A stretch of DNA of 64,000 bases from Aedes albopictus (taxonomy: Eukaryota; Arthropoda; Insecta; Diptera; Culicidae). Position numbers and translations under genes: made by a program. The notes beneath the pieces are model-generated. The model saw nothing but the letters and a program-made list of their open reading frames with translations, had not been told where the DNA came from and did not search any database. Positions 1 through 12,779 of the stretch are shown one piece after another (the first letter of the stretch is position 1; each line of letters opens with the position of its first letter). The stretch covers positions 380,680,706 through 380,744,705 of the forward strand of contig NC_085137.1 in NCBI RefSeq assembly GCF_035046485.1, in the 5' to 3' direction.

Positions 1-179
1 TCAATCGGTGCCGTAATCGCTTGTTTTCGAATAGGATGAACATGGGAGCGTGAGATTAACGATGGCACTCGTACCCTATGTTGGAAATGTCAATTGGAAT
101 AGTGTTTACATGGGGCATTACATTGGGTTCGAATTTACGTGCCAATTATTATTTATATTTTATTTCTGTGTACCATTTG

Positions 180-663
180 ACGCTTCTGAAATCCCACATT
201 TTTTCAGAATTTATTCCAATGATTTTTCAGAAAATCATAATATCAGAATATCAGAATTCCATCAAAAATTCTCAAAAGTTTCCTTCAGAAATTTATATTA
301 GAATTCCTTTAGTAAACTTCCCATGCACTGACTCCAAAATTGCTCCATGGATTTCTTTAGAGAGTCCTACAGGAATTCCTCCATAAAATCTAACGATTCT
401 ATCAAAAGTTCCTCCAGCGATCCCTCTTTAAATTCTTCCATGATTTCTTCAAGAAACTCCACCAGGGATTGCTACAGATATTCCTTTGCGTAGTTAATCA
501 AAAATTTCTTTAATGGCTTTTACAGAACGTCAATCAAGGACTCCTTTGGAAATTCCTGCTGGAATTCCTTCAGAATTGTTTCCTGGAATTTCTTTGAAAA
601 TTCCATCGGAGATTCCTTCGAAAATTCTCACGTTTTAATGAAAATTGTCAAAAACTTCTAACA
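180..663. repeat. Degenerate 12-bp repeat family, pyrimidine-rich orientation
   Basis: The stretch is dominated by loose variants of a TTCC-(T/A)TCAG-AAATT pattern that recurs roughly every 12 bases. It is the same theme that is almost pure in the minisatellite further right. Several short frames are open but show no protein family and carry the repeat's own periodic residues, so no gene is called. It is probably an old, decayed array. The edges are soft. Confidence 0.6.
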
Positions 664-726
664 GTTCAAATCCGCCGTCTCCGGATTGGCGATCCATAGC
701 CTTAACCACTAGGCTAACTGGGCATT
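664..726 (-). mobile_element. Feilai-like SINE, 5' head fragment
   Basis: Read on the minus strand this matches the tRNA-like head of the full Feilai copy at 17601-17873, from the TTAGCCTAGTGGTTAAGG A-box region to the CGCCAATCCGGAGACGGCGG segment. It stops near the B box. The tRNA-unrelated body and the GAA-rich tail are missing, so this is a 3'-truncated or broken copy embedded in degenerate 12-bp repeat. Confidence 0.8.
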
Positions 727-1200
727 CACCGTTAGAAATCCTACAGAAATGTTTATAGATTTCTTGATAAAACTGAGAAATTGCCACAGAAATTCCTTTA
801 AAATTTAGCCTATGAATTTCTACAGGAATTTCATTAGAAATTGCTCAAGAGATCTTTCTGTAGAAATATTCACAGAGGTTTATATAGCTGTTGCTCCGTT
901 CAGATATACCTAAGGGTATTCCTTCTGACACTCGTGGATTTCTCCAGGAATTCTTATAAAAAATATCTCGAGTTATTCTTTAGGAATTGTCAAGGTTTTT
1001 CGTCAAGAAATTCTTCAGAAAAAAATCCAATGACTTCTTCGAAAAAATCCCTTGGATTCCTTCACCTAATCATTAAGGGATTTTATCAAGAATTTTTGAA
1101 GTGATTCATCCAGAAACTTCATCAATAATTCAGTTATGAATTCCTTCAGAAATTCATACAATCTTAAGGGATTCCATCAAAATTTTGGAGATTCAGTGTG
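727..1200. repeat. Degenerate 12-bp repeat family, continued
   Basis: Continuation of the block interrupted by the SINE head. Motifs such as AATTCCTTCAGAAA and TTCTTCAGAAA recur at about 12-base spacing with many indels. No coding signal. Confidence 0.55.
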
Positions 1201-3250
1201 AAGAAAGATGTCAAAAATCAAGTTTCCATGATGATTTCCTCATTATTTTTATCTGTGCAGGATAAACATACTTATTGCGGTACATCCTGGGTGCCAAAGT
1301 GGGGAAACTTCTGCGCTTAAATCCGGGATGGAAACTGGAAATGTTATAATAATCGATGACAAGAAAGCAGACGACGACAACGACGACGTGCCCTAAACAG
1401 CCAGCGTCATGTTAGCATTCAAGCGAAAGCTATATTTAGGAGGAGCTCACCTGCCCGCTTCCCGAACAAAAGCCCTGTGCCAAACTCCGCCGGTGGTGAC
1501 TGACGTTGAAATGTAGTAGCTAGCTACATAGCTATCGGGTAACGGAAGAAGGGTCTCGTCCTCGTGTCTACCATCTTCGAAAACCGTGCGTAAGCTGTCA
1601 AGATACCGGAATAACGATTGTCGTCGTTCCTATATTGCCGTTTTCACTTGTTCAGTCAAGCGTTGACGTTGGGCTGCCGCACCGCTGGCTGTTGCTCGGT
1701 GGTCTGGGGGGTAGGGATCACGATATTGGATCGTTTGTTGGGTGATGGGGACGGGCGGTTCGGGACAGGATCGACTAGCAGCGCCACCAAGGACGAGGCG
1801 TAAAGTTGAGATTTAATTTGCTAATTAGTTTCGAAATGTAGCGATATCCATTAAGTGGCAGGTTTAAAAGTTTCTTTCTCCTGTTTAACTGTTTAATGAC
1901 GTAGGTAAGTGGCGTGAGTTGGTTAGAAAAGTTTATATGGATTTGGCTAACGACATGCTAATCGGGTTAACGATGAATTTTTAAGGCGGTGAGCAAGTCC
2001 ATTTTAAAGAACAAGCTTGCAAGTTTCTGAAAAATCTATGCTGAATGCTTGAAAAAAAATAAATTTTTTTCTAACGTGCCAGGCGTTATTCTCGCAAAAA
2101 AAGGAAGTAAATAAAACATGTTTCAAAAGGGTAATGTTTCAATACAAGTCTCAAATTTATCCAGAATTACTCTAAGTGAAGTTGTTAAATGTCGATTTCA
2201 ATTGGTAACAAATCAACAAATAAAATAATTTCACAAAAGATTCACATTTCGTGCTTATTAAACATCACTGCAACACGAAACACGTTCCGATGTGAGTTGA
2301 TTTCGATAATTTATTTACAAATCCACATGAGGTTTGCAGATTTCCGGCCTACGACACGACAGCTTCAAAATCGGGTCACAGTATGCGTCACTGTCAGTCG
2401 GCCTCCGTCCGTGCAGCTCGCGTTGCATGCATATGACCATCATAAAATCACAGCCTCCAATCTTCACAGTCGGAATTCGTTTTCGAATTTGGGGACAACA
2501 CCAGCCAGCCATTTGTTGTCCTGTCAACATGATAACCGATTGGAACCAATTGCTTTGCCATGGCCGAACAGATCCTCGCCTCTGCAGGTTATGGCCTCTG
2601 TAGAGCTCGCGTCCTCGTATAAATAATGCGGAAACGAATGGCACGTAGCACACAGCAACACGCTTTACCCGGGATTCCACTAAGCTTAGCAGTTTTTGAT
2701 TATGATAAATGGATCGAACCAGCAGCAGCAGTGAAAAAGCACGCGCCCGGAAAGCAAATCGATCAACCACTACCATCTCGCTTGAATTGGGTATTCGTTG
2801 AACTATCCCTCGCATCGCTCCATCCCTCTGCCAAGCTGGTTCGGATTAGTGAACAAAATTCTGCGGGCTTGGTTGGGGGGACTTCAGGAAATGAATGGTC
2901 CAAACAAGCCAAACGCCACTAGCCACCACTGCACGGATAGGTTGACTATTGGCTGCTAGAGGTATCACTAGACAACCGGCTAATGCCCCGTCGTCGCCAG
3001 CTAGTGATGATGGTGAACGTTATCCGTAGAGAGCGGATATATTTTAGCACCAACTACCAAACTGTATCGATTTTTGTTTTTCAATCGAACGATGGCTATG
3101 AAAGGTTTTGAATAACCTACAGGCGAGAATTAGAGCGCCAATGTATACCATCACTGATGCAAGAAGACGAATGACTTGGATCTGAACAAGATAGGTGGTC
3201 TAATAAATGTGTGTTGAACTTGAACATCTAAGGGCAACCCGAGAATATTC
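1201..3250. other. Low-copy DNA, no gene recognised
   Basis: Base composition becomes mixed, with GC-richer patches near 1420-1800 and 2330-2930, and no transposon hallmarks. Open frames on both strands (for example minus 2815-2315 and plus 2626-2922) overlap each other. They show no domain, signal peptide or known motif, and I do not call them genes. The GC-richer patches could be an untranslated exon or a regulatory region of a host gene. That is inference only. Confidence 0.4.
2618..2625 (+). promoter_or_regulatory. Possible TATA box
   Basis: TATAAATA sits in a GC-richer context, downstream of GAGCTCGCGTCC. A start would be expected roughly 25-35 bases downstream, near the CACACAG at 2648-2655. 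No convincing reading frame follows: a 30-codon frame starting at 2710 is too short to judge. A TATA match alone is weak evidence. Confidence 0.25.
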
Positions 3251-4562
3251 ACTCAAGGCCTCCAATGAATCCTGAAGGTTTCTATCCTTTCGTCCAGAAC
3301 TTCTCCTGTGACTCCTTCAAAGTTTCTGGGAATTCTCCAGGAATTCCTTCTGCGTTTTCATCAGAAAACCCTTCTGAGATTACTTCTGGAATTGGTTCTA
3401 GGATTGCTTCAAAAATCCCTTCTGAGCCTCCTTCAGGAATTCCTTCAGGAAATCCATCTAGGGTTCCTTTAAGAATTCTTTCTGGGATTCCTACAGAAAT
3501 TCCTTCTGAGGTTCCTTAAGGAATTGTTTCTGGGATTCCTTCGGAAAATCTTTCTGGGATTCCTTCAATAGTTTTTTCTGGAAATCCTTCGGTAATTCAT
3601 TATTGGATTCTTTCAGGTTTTTGTTCTGGGATTCCTTCAGGAATTCTTCACAAAATCCTTGTTCGTTTCCTTCAGGAATTTCTTCTGAGCATCTTTCAGG
3701 AATTCCTGGGATTTCTTTAGGAATTGTTCCTGGAATTCCTTTAGATGTTCCTCTTGGAATTCCTTTTGGGATTCCTTCAAGAATTTGTTCAGCCATTCGT
3801 ACTGGGATTCCTTCAGGATTTTTGCTGGGATTTCTTCAGGAATTCCTTTTGGGATTTTATCAGAAATTCCTTCTGGGATTCCTTCAGGAACTCCTCTTGA
3901 GATTGCTTCAAGATTTCATACTGGCAATCCTTCAGGAATTCCTCCTGGCATTACTTCAGGAATTCCTCCTGGGATTGCTTCAGGAATTCCCCATGGAATT
4001 CCTTCAGGTATTCCTCCTTTGATTCCTTCAGGGTTTCCTCCTGGGATTCCTTCAGGAATTCCTCCTGGGATTCCTTCAGGTATTCCTCCTGGGATGCCTT
4101 CAGGTATTCCTCCTGGGATTCCTTCAGGTATTCCTCCTGGGATTCCTTCAGTAATTCCTAATGGGCTTCCTTCAGGAATTCCTCCAGGGATTCCTTCAGG
4201 AATTCCTCTAGGGATTCTTTCAGTAATTCCTCCAGGGATTCCTTCAGGAATTCCTCCTGGGATTCCTTCAAGAATTTCTCCTGGGATTCCTTCAGGAATT
4301 TCTCCTGGGGTTCCTTAAAAATCCGCCTGGGATTTCTTCAGAAAATCTTGCTGGGATTTCTTCAGTAATTCCTGCTGGGATTCCTTCAGGAATTCCTCCA
4401 GGGATTCCTTCAGGAATTCCTCCTGGGATTCCTTCAGGAATTCCTCCTGGGATTCCTTCAGGAATTCCTCCTGGGATTCCTTCAGGAATTCCTCCTGGGA
4501 TTCCTTCAGGAATTCCTCCTGGGATTCCTTCAGGAATTCCTCCTGGGATTCCTTCAGGAATT

Positions 4563-6405
4563 CCTCTTGTGATTGCTTCAGGAATTCCTCCTGGGATTCC
4601 TTCAATAATTCCTAATGGGCTTCCTTCAGGAATTCCTCCAGGGATTCCTTCAGGAATTCCTCCAGGGATTCCTTCAGGAATTCCTCCAGGGATTCCTTCA
4701 GGAATTCCTCCAGGGATTCCTTCAGGAATTCCTCCAGGGATTCCTTCAGGAATTCCTCCAGGGATTCCTTCAGGAATTCCTCCAGGGATTCCTTCAGGAA
4801 TTCCTTCAGGGATTCCTTCAGGAATTCCTCCAGGGATTCCTTCAGGAATTCCTCCAGGGATTCCTTCAGGAATTCCTCCAGGGATTCCTTCAGGAATTCC
4901 TCCAGGGATTCCTTCAGGAATTCCTCCAGGGATTCCTTCAGGAATTCCTCCAGGGATTCCTTCAGGAATTCCTCCAGGGATTCCTTCAGGAATTCCTCCA
5001 GGGATTCCTTCAGGAATTCCTCCAGGGATTCCTTCAGGAATTCCTCCAGGGATTCCTTCAGGAATTCCTCCAGGGATTCCTTCAGGAATTCCTCCAGGGA
5101 TTCCTTCAGGAATTCCTCCAGGGATTCCTTCAGGAATTCCTCCAGGGATTCCTTCAGGAATTCCTCCAGGGATTCCTTCAGGAATTCCTCCAGGGATTCC
5201 TTCAAGAATTCCTCCAGGGATTCCTTCAGGAATTCCTCCAGGGATTCCTTCAGGAATTCCTCCTGGGATTCCTTCAGGATCCTTCCTTAGATACCTTCAG
5301 GAATTCCTCCTAAGATTCCTTAAGGAATTCCTCCTGGGATTCCTTCAGGAATTCCTCCTGGGATTCCTTCAGGAATTCCTCCTGGGATTCCTTCAGGAAT
5401 TCCTGCTGGGATTCCTTCAGGAATTCCTGCTGATTTCCTTCAGGAATACTGATCGGGTTTGATCACCGTGGAATTTTACTAATTTATGTGGGTTGGCTCT
5501 TTTCGGTGCTGGGATTCCTTCAGGAATTCCTGCTGGGATTCCTGCAGGAATTCCTGCTGGGATTCCTTCAGGAATTTCTGCTGGGATTCCTTCAGGAATT
5601 CTTCCTGTGATTCCTTCGGGAATTCCTGCTGGGATTTCTTCAGGAATTCCTGCTGAGATTCCTTCAGGAGTTCCTGCTGGGATTCCTTCAGGAATTTCTC
5701 CTGGGATTCCTTCAGGAATTCTTCCTGGGAATCCTTCAGGAATTCCTCCTGGGATTCCTTTACAAGATCCTCCTGAGATTCCTTCAGGAATTCCTCCTGG
5801 GATTTCTTCAGGAATTCCTCCTGGGATTCCTTCAGGATTTCCTCCTGGGATTCCATCAGGAATTCCTCCTGGATTCCTTCAGGAATTCCTCCTGGATTCC
5901 TTCAGGAATTCCTCCTGGAATTCCTTGAGGAATTCCTAATGGGATTCCTTCAGGAATTCCTCCTGGGAGTTCCTTCTGTGATTCCTTCAGGAATTCCTCC
6001 TGTGATTCCTTCAGGAATTCCTCCTGTGATTCCTTCAGGAATTCCTCCTGTGATTCCTTCAGGAATTCCTCCTGGGATTCCTTCAGGAATTCCTCCTGGG
6101 ATTCCTTCAGGAATTCCTCCTGGGATTCCTTCAGGAATTCCTCCTGGGATTCCTTCAGGAATTCCTCCTGGGATTCCTTCAGGAATTCCTCCTGGGATTC
6201 CTTCAGGAATTCCTCCTGGGATTCCTTCAGGAATTCCTCCAGGGATTCCTTCAGGAATTCCTCCTGGGATTTCTTCAGGAATTCCTCCTGGGATTCCTTC
6301 AGGAATTCCTCCTGGGATTCCATCAGGAATTTCTCCTGGATTCCTTCAGGAATTCCTCCTGGATTCCTTCAGGAATTCCTCCTGGAATTCCTTGAGGAAT
6401 TCCTA
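4563..6405. repeat. Higher-order copy 1 of the minisatellite
   Basis: Starts at the rare variant CCTCTTGTGATTGC and runs through AGGATCCTTCC (5276), a non-repetitive island (5443-5510), TACAAGATCC (5761) and the GGGAGTTCCTTCTGTGATT marker (in the block beginning 5939). The same ordered markers recur in copy 2 at offsets of 2116 and then 2212. The change of 96 bases equals four 24-bp monomers. Confidence 0.85.
5443..5510. repeat. Non-repetitive island inside the minisatellite, copy 1
   Basis: About 65 bases unlike the monomer, including TCACCGTGGAATTTTAC and GTTGGCTCTTTTCGG, sit between normal monomers. The identical island recurs at 7655-7722 but not at the equivalent place in the third higher-order copy. 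It therefore marks the relationship between copies. Confidence 0.85.
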
Positions 6406-6678
6406 ATGGGATTCCTTCAGGAATTCCTCCTGGGAGTTCCTTCTGTGATTCCTTCAGGAATTCCTCCTGTGATTCCTTCAGGAATTCCTCCTGTGATTCC
6501 TTCAGGAATTCCTCCTGTGATTCCTTCAGGAATTCCTCCTGGGATTCCTTCAGGAATTCCTCCTGGGATTCCTTCAGGAATTCCTCCTGGGATTCCTTCA
6601 GGAATTCCTCCTGGGATTCCTTCAGGAATTCCTCCTGGGATTCCTTCAGGAATTCCTCCTGGGATTCCTTCAGGAATT

Positions 6679-8641
6679 CCTCTTGTGATTGCTTCAGGAA
6701 TTCCTCCTGGGATTCCTTCAATAATTCCTAATGGGCTTCCTTCAGGAATTCCTCCAGGGATTCCTTCAGGAATTCCTCCAGGGATTCCTTCAGGAATTCC
6801 TCCAGGGATTCCTTCAGGAATTCCTCCAGGGATTCCTTCAGGAATTCCTCCAGGGATTCCTTCAGGAATTCCTCCAGGGATTCCTTCAGGAATTCCTCCA
6901 GGGATTCCTTCAGGAATTCCTCCAGGGATTCCTTCAGGAATTCCTTCAGGGATTCCTTCAGGAATTCCTCCAGGGATTCCTTCAGGAATTCCTCCAGGGA
7001 TTCCTTCAGGAATTCCTCCAGGGATTCCTTCAGGAATTCCTCCAGGGATTCCTTCAGGAATTCCTCCAGGGATTCCTTCAGGAATTCCTCCAGGGATTCC
7101 TTCAGGAATTCCTCCAGGGATTCCTTCAGGAATTCCTCCAGGGATTCCTTCAGGAATTCCTCCAGGGATTCCTTCAGGAATTCCTCCAGGGATTCCTTCA
7201 GGAATTCCTCCAGGGATTCCTTCAGGAATTCCTCCAGGGATTCCTTCAGGAATTCCTCCAGGGATTCCTTCAGGAATTCCTCCAGGGATTCCTTCAGGAA
7301 TTCCTCCAGGGATTCCTTCAGGAATTCCTCCAGGGATTCCTTCAGGAATTCCTCCAGGGATTCCTTCAGGAATTCCTCCAGGGATTCCTTCAGGAATTCC
7401 TCCAGGGATTCCTTCAAGAATTCCTCCAGGGATTCCTTCAGGAATTCCTCCAGGGATTCCTTCAGGAATTCCTCCTGGGATTCCTTCAGGATCCTTCCTT
7501 AGATACCTTCAGGAATTCCTCCTAAGATTCCTTAAGGAATTCCTCCTGGGATTCCTTCAGGAATTCCTCCTGGGATTCCTTCAGGAATTCCTCCTGGGAT
7601 TCCTTCAGGAATTCCTGCTGGGATTCCTTCAGGAATTCCTGCTGATTTCCTTCAGGAATACTGATCGGGTTTGATCACCGTGGAATTTTACTAATTTATG
7701 TGGGTTGGCTCTTTTCGGTGCTGGGATTCCTTCAGGAATTCCTGCTGGGATTCCTGCAGGAATTCCTGCTGGGATTCCTTCAGGAATTTCTGCTGGGATT
7801 CCTTCAGGAATTCTTCCTGTGATTCCTTCGGGAATTCCTGCTGGGATTTCTTCAGGAATTCCTGCTGAGATTCCTTCAGGAGTTCCTGCTGGGATTCCTT
7901 CAGGAATTTCTCCTGGGATTCCTTCAGGAATTCTTCCTGGGAATCCTTCAGGAATTCCTCCTGGGATTCCTTTACAAGATCCTCCTGAGATTCCTTCAGG
8001 AATTCCTCCTGGGATTTCTTCAGGAATTCCTCCTGGGATTCCTTCAGGATTTCCTCCTGGGATTCCATCAGGAATTCCTCCTGGATTCCTTCAGGAATTC
8101 CTCCTGGATTCCTTCAGGAATTCCTCCTGGAATTCCTTGAGGAATTCCTAATGGGATTCCTTCAGGAATTCCTCCTGGGAGTTCCTTCTGTGATTCCTTC
8201 AGGAATTCCTCCTGTGATTCCTTCAGGAATTCCTCCTGTGATTCCTTCAGGAATTCCTCCTGTGATTCCTTCAGGAATTCCTCCTGGGATTCCTTCAGGA
8301 ATTCCTCCTGGGATTCCTTCAGGAATTCCTCCTGGGATTCCTTCAGGAATTCCTCCTGGGATTCCTTCAGGAATTCCTCCTGGGATTCCTTCAGGAATTC
8401 CTCCTGGGATTCCTTCAGGAATTCCTCCTGGGATTCCTTCAGGAATTCCTCCTGGGATTCCTTCAGGAATTCCTCCAGGGATTCCTTCAGGAATTCCTCC
8501 TGGGATTTCTTCAGGAATTCCTCCTGGGATTCCTTCAGGAATTCCTCCTGGGATTCCATCAGGAATTTCTCCTGGATTCCTTCAGGAATTCCTCCTGGAT
8601 TCCTTCAGGAATTCCTCCTGGAATTCCTTGAGGAATTCCTA
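6679..8641. repeat. Higher-order copy 2 of the minisatellite
   Basis: Repeats the marker order of copy 1: CCTCTTGTGATTGC (6679), AGGATCCTTCC (7488), the island (7655-7722), TACAAGATCC (7973) and the GGGAGTTCC block (8151). It has four extra monomers in the CCAGGG sub-array, and one extra monomer in the block 8151-8641 compared with 5939-6405. Identity to copy 1 outside these length changes looks almost complete by eye, which suggests a recent duplication. Confidence 0.85.
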
Positions 8642-10236
8642 ATGGGATTCCTTCAGGAATTCCTCCTGGGAGTTCCTTCTGTGATTCCTTCAGGAATTCC
8701 TCCTGTGATTCCTTCAGGAATTCCTCCTGTGATTCCTTCAGGAATTCCTCCTGTGATTCCTTCAGGAATTCCTCCTGGGATTCCTTCAGGAATTCCTCCT
8801 GGGATTCCTTCAGGAATTCCTCCTGGGATTCCTCCAGGAATTCCTCCTGGGATTCCTTCAGGAATTCCTCCTGGGATTCCTTCAGGAATTCCTCCTGGGA
8901 TTCCTTCAGGAATTCCTCCTGGGATTCCTTCAGGAATTCCTCCAGGGATTCCTTCAGGAATTCCTCCAGGGATTCCTTCAGGAATTCCTCCAGGGATTCC
9001 TTCAGGAATTCCTCCAGGGACTCCCTTAGAAATTCCTCCAGGGATTCCTTCAGGGATTCCTCCAGGGATTCCTTCAGGAATTCCTCCAGGGATTCCTTCA
9101 GGAATTCCTCCAGGGATTCCTTCAGGAATTCCTACAGGGATTCCTTCAGGAATTCCTCCAGGGATTCCTTCAGGAATTCCTCCAGGGATTCCTTCAGGAA
9201 TTCCTCCAGGGATTCCTTCAGGAATTCCTCCAGGGATTCCTTCAGGAATTCCTCCAGGGATTCCTTCAGGAATTCCTCCAGGGATTCCTTCAGAAATTCC
9301 TCCAGGGATTCCTTAAGGAATTCCTCCAGGGATTCCTTCAGGAATTCCTCCAGGGATTCCTTCAGGAATTCCTCCAGGGATTCCTTCAGGAATTCCTCCA
9401 GGGATTCCTTCAGGAATTCCTCCAGGGATTCCTTCAGGAATTCCTCCAGGGATTCCTTCAGGAATTCCTCCAGGGATTCCTTCAGGAATTCCTCCAGGGA
9501 TTCCTTCAAGAATTCCTCCAGGGATTCCTTCAGGAATTCCTCCAGGGATTCCTTCAGGAATTCCTCCTGGGATTCCTTCAGGAATTTCTCCTGGGATTCC
9601 TTCAGGATCCTTCCTTAGATACCTTCAGGAATTCCTCCTAAGATTCCTTCAGGAATTCCTGCTGGGATTCCTTCAGGAATTCCTCCTGGGATTCCTTCAG
9701 GAATTCCTCCATGGATTCCTTCAGGAATTCCTCCAGGGATTCCTTCAGGAATTCCTGCTGGGATTCCTTCAGGAATTCCTGCTGGGATTCCTTCAGGAAT
9801 TCCTGCTGATTTCCTTCAGGAATTCCTGCTGGGATTCCTTCAGGAGTTCCTGCTGGGATTTCTGCAGGAATTCCTGCTGGGATTCCTTCAGGAATTTCTG
9901 CTGGGATTCCTTCAGGAATTCTTCCTGTGATTCCTTCAGGAATTCCTGCTGGGATTTCTTCAGGAATTCCTGCTGAGATTCCTTCAGGAGTTCCTGCTGG
10001 GATTCCTTCAGGAATTTCTCCTGGGATTCCTTCAGGAATTCTTCCTGGGAATCCTTCAGGAATTCCTCCAGGGATTCCTTTACAAGATCCTCCTGAGATT
10101 CCTTCAGGAATTCCTCCTGGGATTTCTTCAGGAATTCCTCCTGGGATTCCTTCAGGAATTCCTCCTGGGATTCCATCAGGAATTCCTCCTGGATTCCTTC
10201 AGGAATTCCTCCTGGAATTCCTTGAGGAATTCCTAA
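8642..10236. repeat. Higher-order copy 3 of the minisatellite, diverged
   Basis: Contains the same markers AGGATCCTTCC (9604) and TACAAGATCC (10081), then a new GGGAGTTCC block at 10237. It lacks the 65-base island and carries private variants such as CCTACAGGGATT and GGACTCCCTTAG. It looks older than the copy 1-copy 2 duplication. Confidence 0.75.
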
Positions 10237-12779
10237 TGGGATTCCTTCAGGAATTCCTCCTGGGAGTTCCTTCTGTGATTCCTTCAGGAATTCCTCCTGT
10301 GATTCCTTCAGGAATTCCTCCTGTGATTCCTTCAGGAATTCCTCCTGGGATTCCTTCAGGAATTCCTCCTGGGATTCCTTCAGGAATTCCTCCAGGGATT
10401 CCTTCAGGAATTCCTCCTGGGATTCCTTCAGGAATTCCTCCTGGGATTGCTTCAGGAATTCCTCCTGGGATTCCTTCAGGAATTCCTCCTGGGTTTCCTT
10501 CAGGAATTCCTCCAGGGATTCCTTCAGGAATTCCTCCTGGGATTCCATCAGAAATTCCTCCTGGGATTCCTTCAGGAATTCCTCCTGGGATTCCATCAGG
10601 AATTCCTCCTGGGATTCCTTCAGGAATTCCTCCTGGGATTCCTTCAGGAATTCCTCCTGGGATTCCTTCAGGAATTCCTCCTGGGATTCCTTCAGGAATT
10701 CCTCCTGGGATTCCTTCAGGAATTCCTCCTGGGGTTCCTTCAGGAATTCCTCCTGGGATTCCTTCAGGATTCCTCCTGGGATTCCTTCAGGAATTCCTCT
10801 TGGGATTCCTTCAGGAATTCCTCCTGGGATTCCTTCAGGAATTCCTCCTGGGATTCCTTCAGCGATTCCACCTGGGATTCCTTCAGCGATTCCACCTGGG
10901 ATTCCTACAGGAATTCCTCCTTTCCTTCAGGAATTCCTCCTGGGATTCCTTCAGGAATTCCTCCTGGGATTCCTTCAGAAAGTCCTCCTGGGATTCCTTC
11001 AGGAATTCCTCCTGGTGTTCCTTCAGGAATTCCTCCTGGGATTTCTTCAGGAATTCCTCCTGGGATTTCTTCAGGAATTCCTCCTGGGATTCCTTCAGAA
11101 ATTCCTCCTGGGATTCCTTCAGGAATTCCTCCTGGGATTCCTTCAGGAATTCCTCCTGGGACACCTTCAGGAATTCCTCCTGGGATTCCTTCAGGAATTC
11201 CTCCTGCGATTCCTTCAGGGATTCCTCCTGGGATTCCTTCAGGAATTCCTCCTGGGATTCCTTCAAGAATTCCTCCTGGGATTTCTTTAGGAATTCCTCC
11301 TGGGATTCCTTCAAGAATTCCTCCTGGGATTCCTTCAGAGATTCCTCCTGAGATTCCTTCAGGAATTCCTCCTAGGATTCCTTCAGGAATTCCGCCTGGG
11401 ATTTCTTCAGGAATTTTTCCTCGGATTCCTTCAGGAATTCCTCCTGAGATTCCTACAGGAATTCCTCCTGAGATTCCTACAGGAATTTATCCTGGGATTT
11501 CTTTAGTAATTTTCCTAGGATTCCTTCAGGGATTCCTCCTGGGATTCCTTCAGGAATTTCTCCTGGGATTCCTTCAGGAATTTCTCCTGGGATTCCTTCA
11601 GGAATTCCACCAGGGATTCTTCCAGGAATTCCACCAGGGATTCCTCCAGGGATTCCTCCAGGGATTCCTCCAGGAATTCCACCAGGGATTCCTCCAGGAA
11701 TTTATCCTGGGATTCCTTCAGGAATTCCACCAGGGATTCTTCAAGGAATTCCTCCTGGGATTCCTTCAGGAATTCCATCAGGGATTACTGCAGGAATTCC
11801 TTCTGGGATTCCTCCAGAAATTCCTCCTGGGATTCTTATAGAAATTCCTCCTGGGATTCCTTCAGGAGTTCCTCCTGTGATTCCTTCAAGAGTTCTTCCT
11901 GGGATTCCTTCAGGAATTCCTCCTGGTATTCCTTCAGGAATTTCTCCAGGGATTCCTTCAGGAATTCCTCCTGGGATTCCTTCAGGAATTCCTCCTGGGA
12001 TTCCTTCAGGAATGCCTCCTTGGATTCCTTCAGGAATTCCTCCTGGAAATACTTCAGGAATTCCTCCTGGAAATACTTCAGGAATTTTTCTGAGATTCCT
12101 TCAGGAATTCCTCCTGGGATTCCTCCTGAGATTTCCTCTGAATTTTTTTCTGGGATTCTTCAGCAATTCCTCCTAGGATTCCTTCAGCAATTCCTCCTGG
12201 AATTCCTTCAGGAATTCCTCCTGGGATTTCATCACGGATTCTTTCAGAAGTTCCTCCTGGGATCTCTTCAGGAATTCCTCCTGGGATTCCTTCAGGATTT
12301 TTTCTGAGATTCCTTCAAGAATTCGTCCTGGGATTCCTTCAGAAATTCCTCCTGAGATTCCTTTAGCATTATTTTTTCTGGGATACCTTCAGGAATTCCT
12401 TCTGGAATACCTTCAGGAGTTCCTCCTGGGATACCTTCAGGAATTCCTCCTGGGATTCCTTCAGGAATTCCTCCTGGGATACCTTCAGGAATTTCTCCTG
12501 GGATTCCTTCAGGAATTTCTCCTGGGATTCCTTCAGGAATCCTTCCTGGGATTCCTTCAGGAGTTCCTCCTGGGATTCCTTCAGGAATTCCTCCTGGGAT
12601 TCCTTCAGGAATTCCTCCTTGGATTCCTTCAGGAATTCCTCCTGGAAATACTTCAGGAATTCTTCCTGAGATTCCTTCAGGAATTCCTCCTGCGATTCCT
12701 TTAGGAATTCCTCCTGAGATTCCTTTAAGAATTCCTCCTGGGATTCCTTCAGGAACTTCTTCTGGGTGTCCTTCTGGAA

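Noticed and set aside
2315..2815. 166-codon minus-strand frame as a host gene
   Set aside because: It overlaps two open plus-strand frames, has no recognised domain and no supporting start or splice context.
4400..9590. CRISPR-like regular repeats
   Set aside because: Units are contiguous with no unique spacers and the sequence is eukaryotic; it is a minisatellite.
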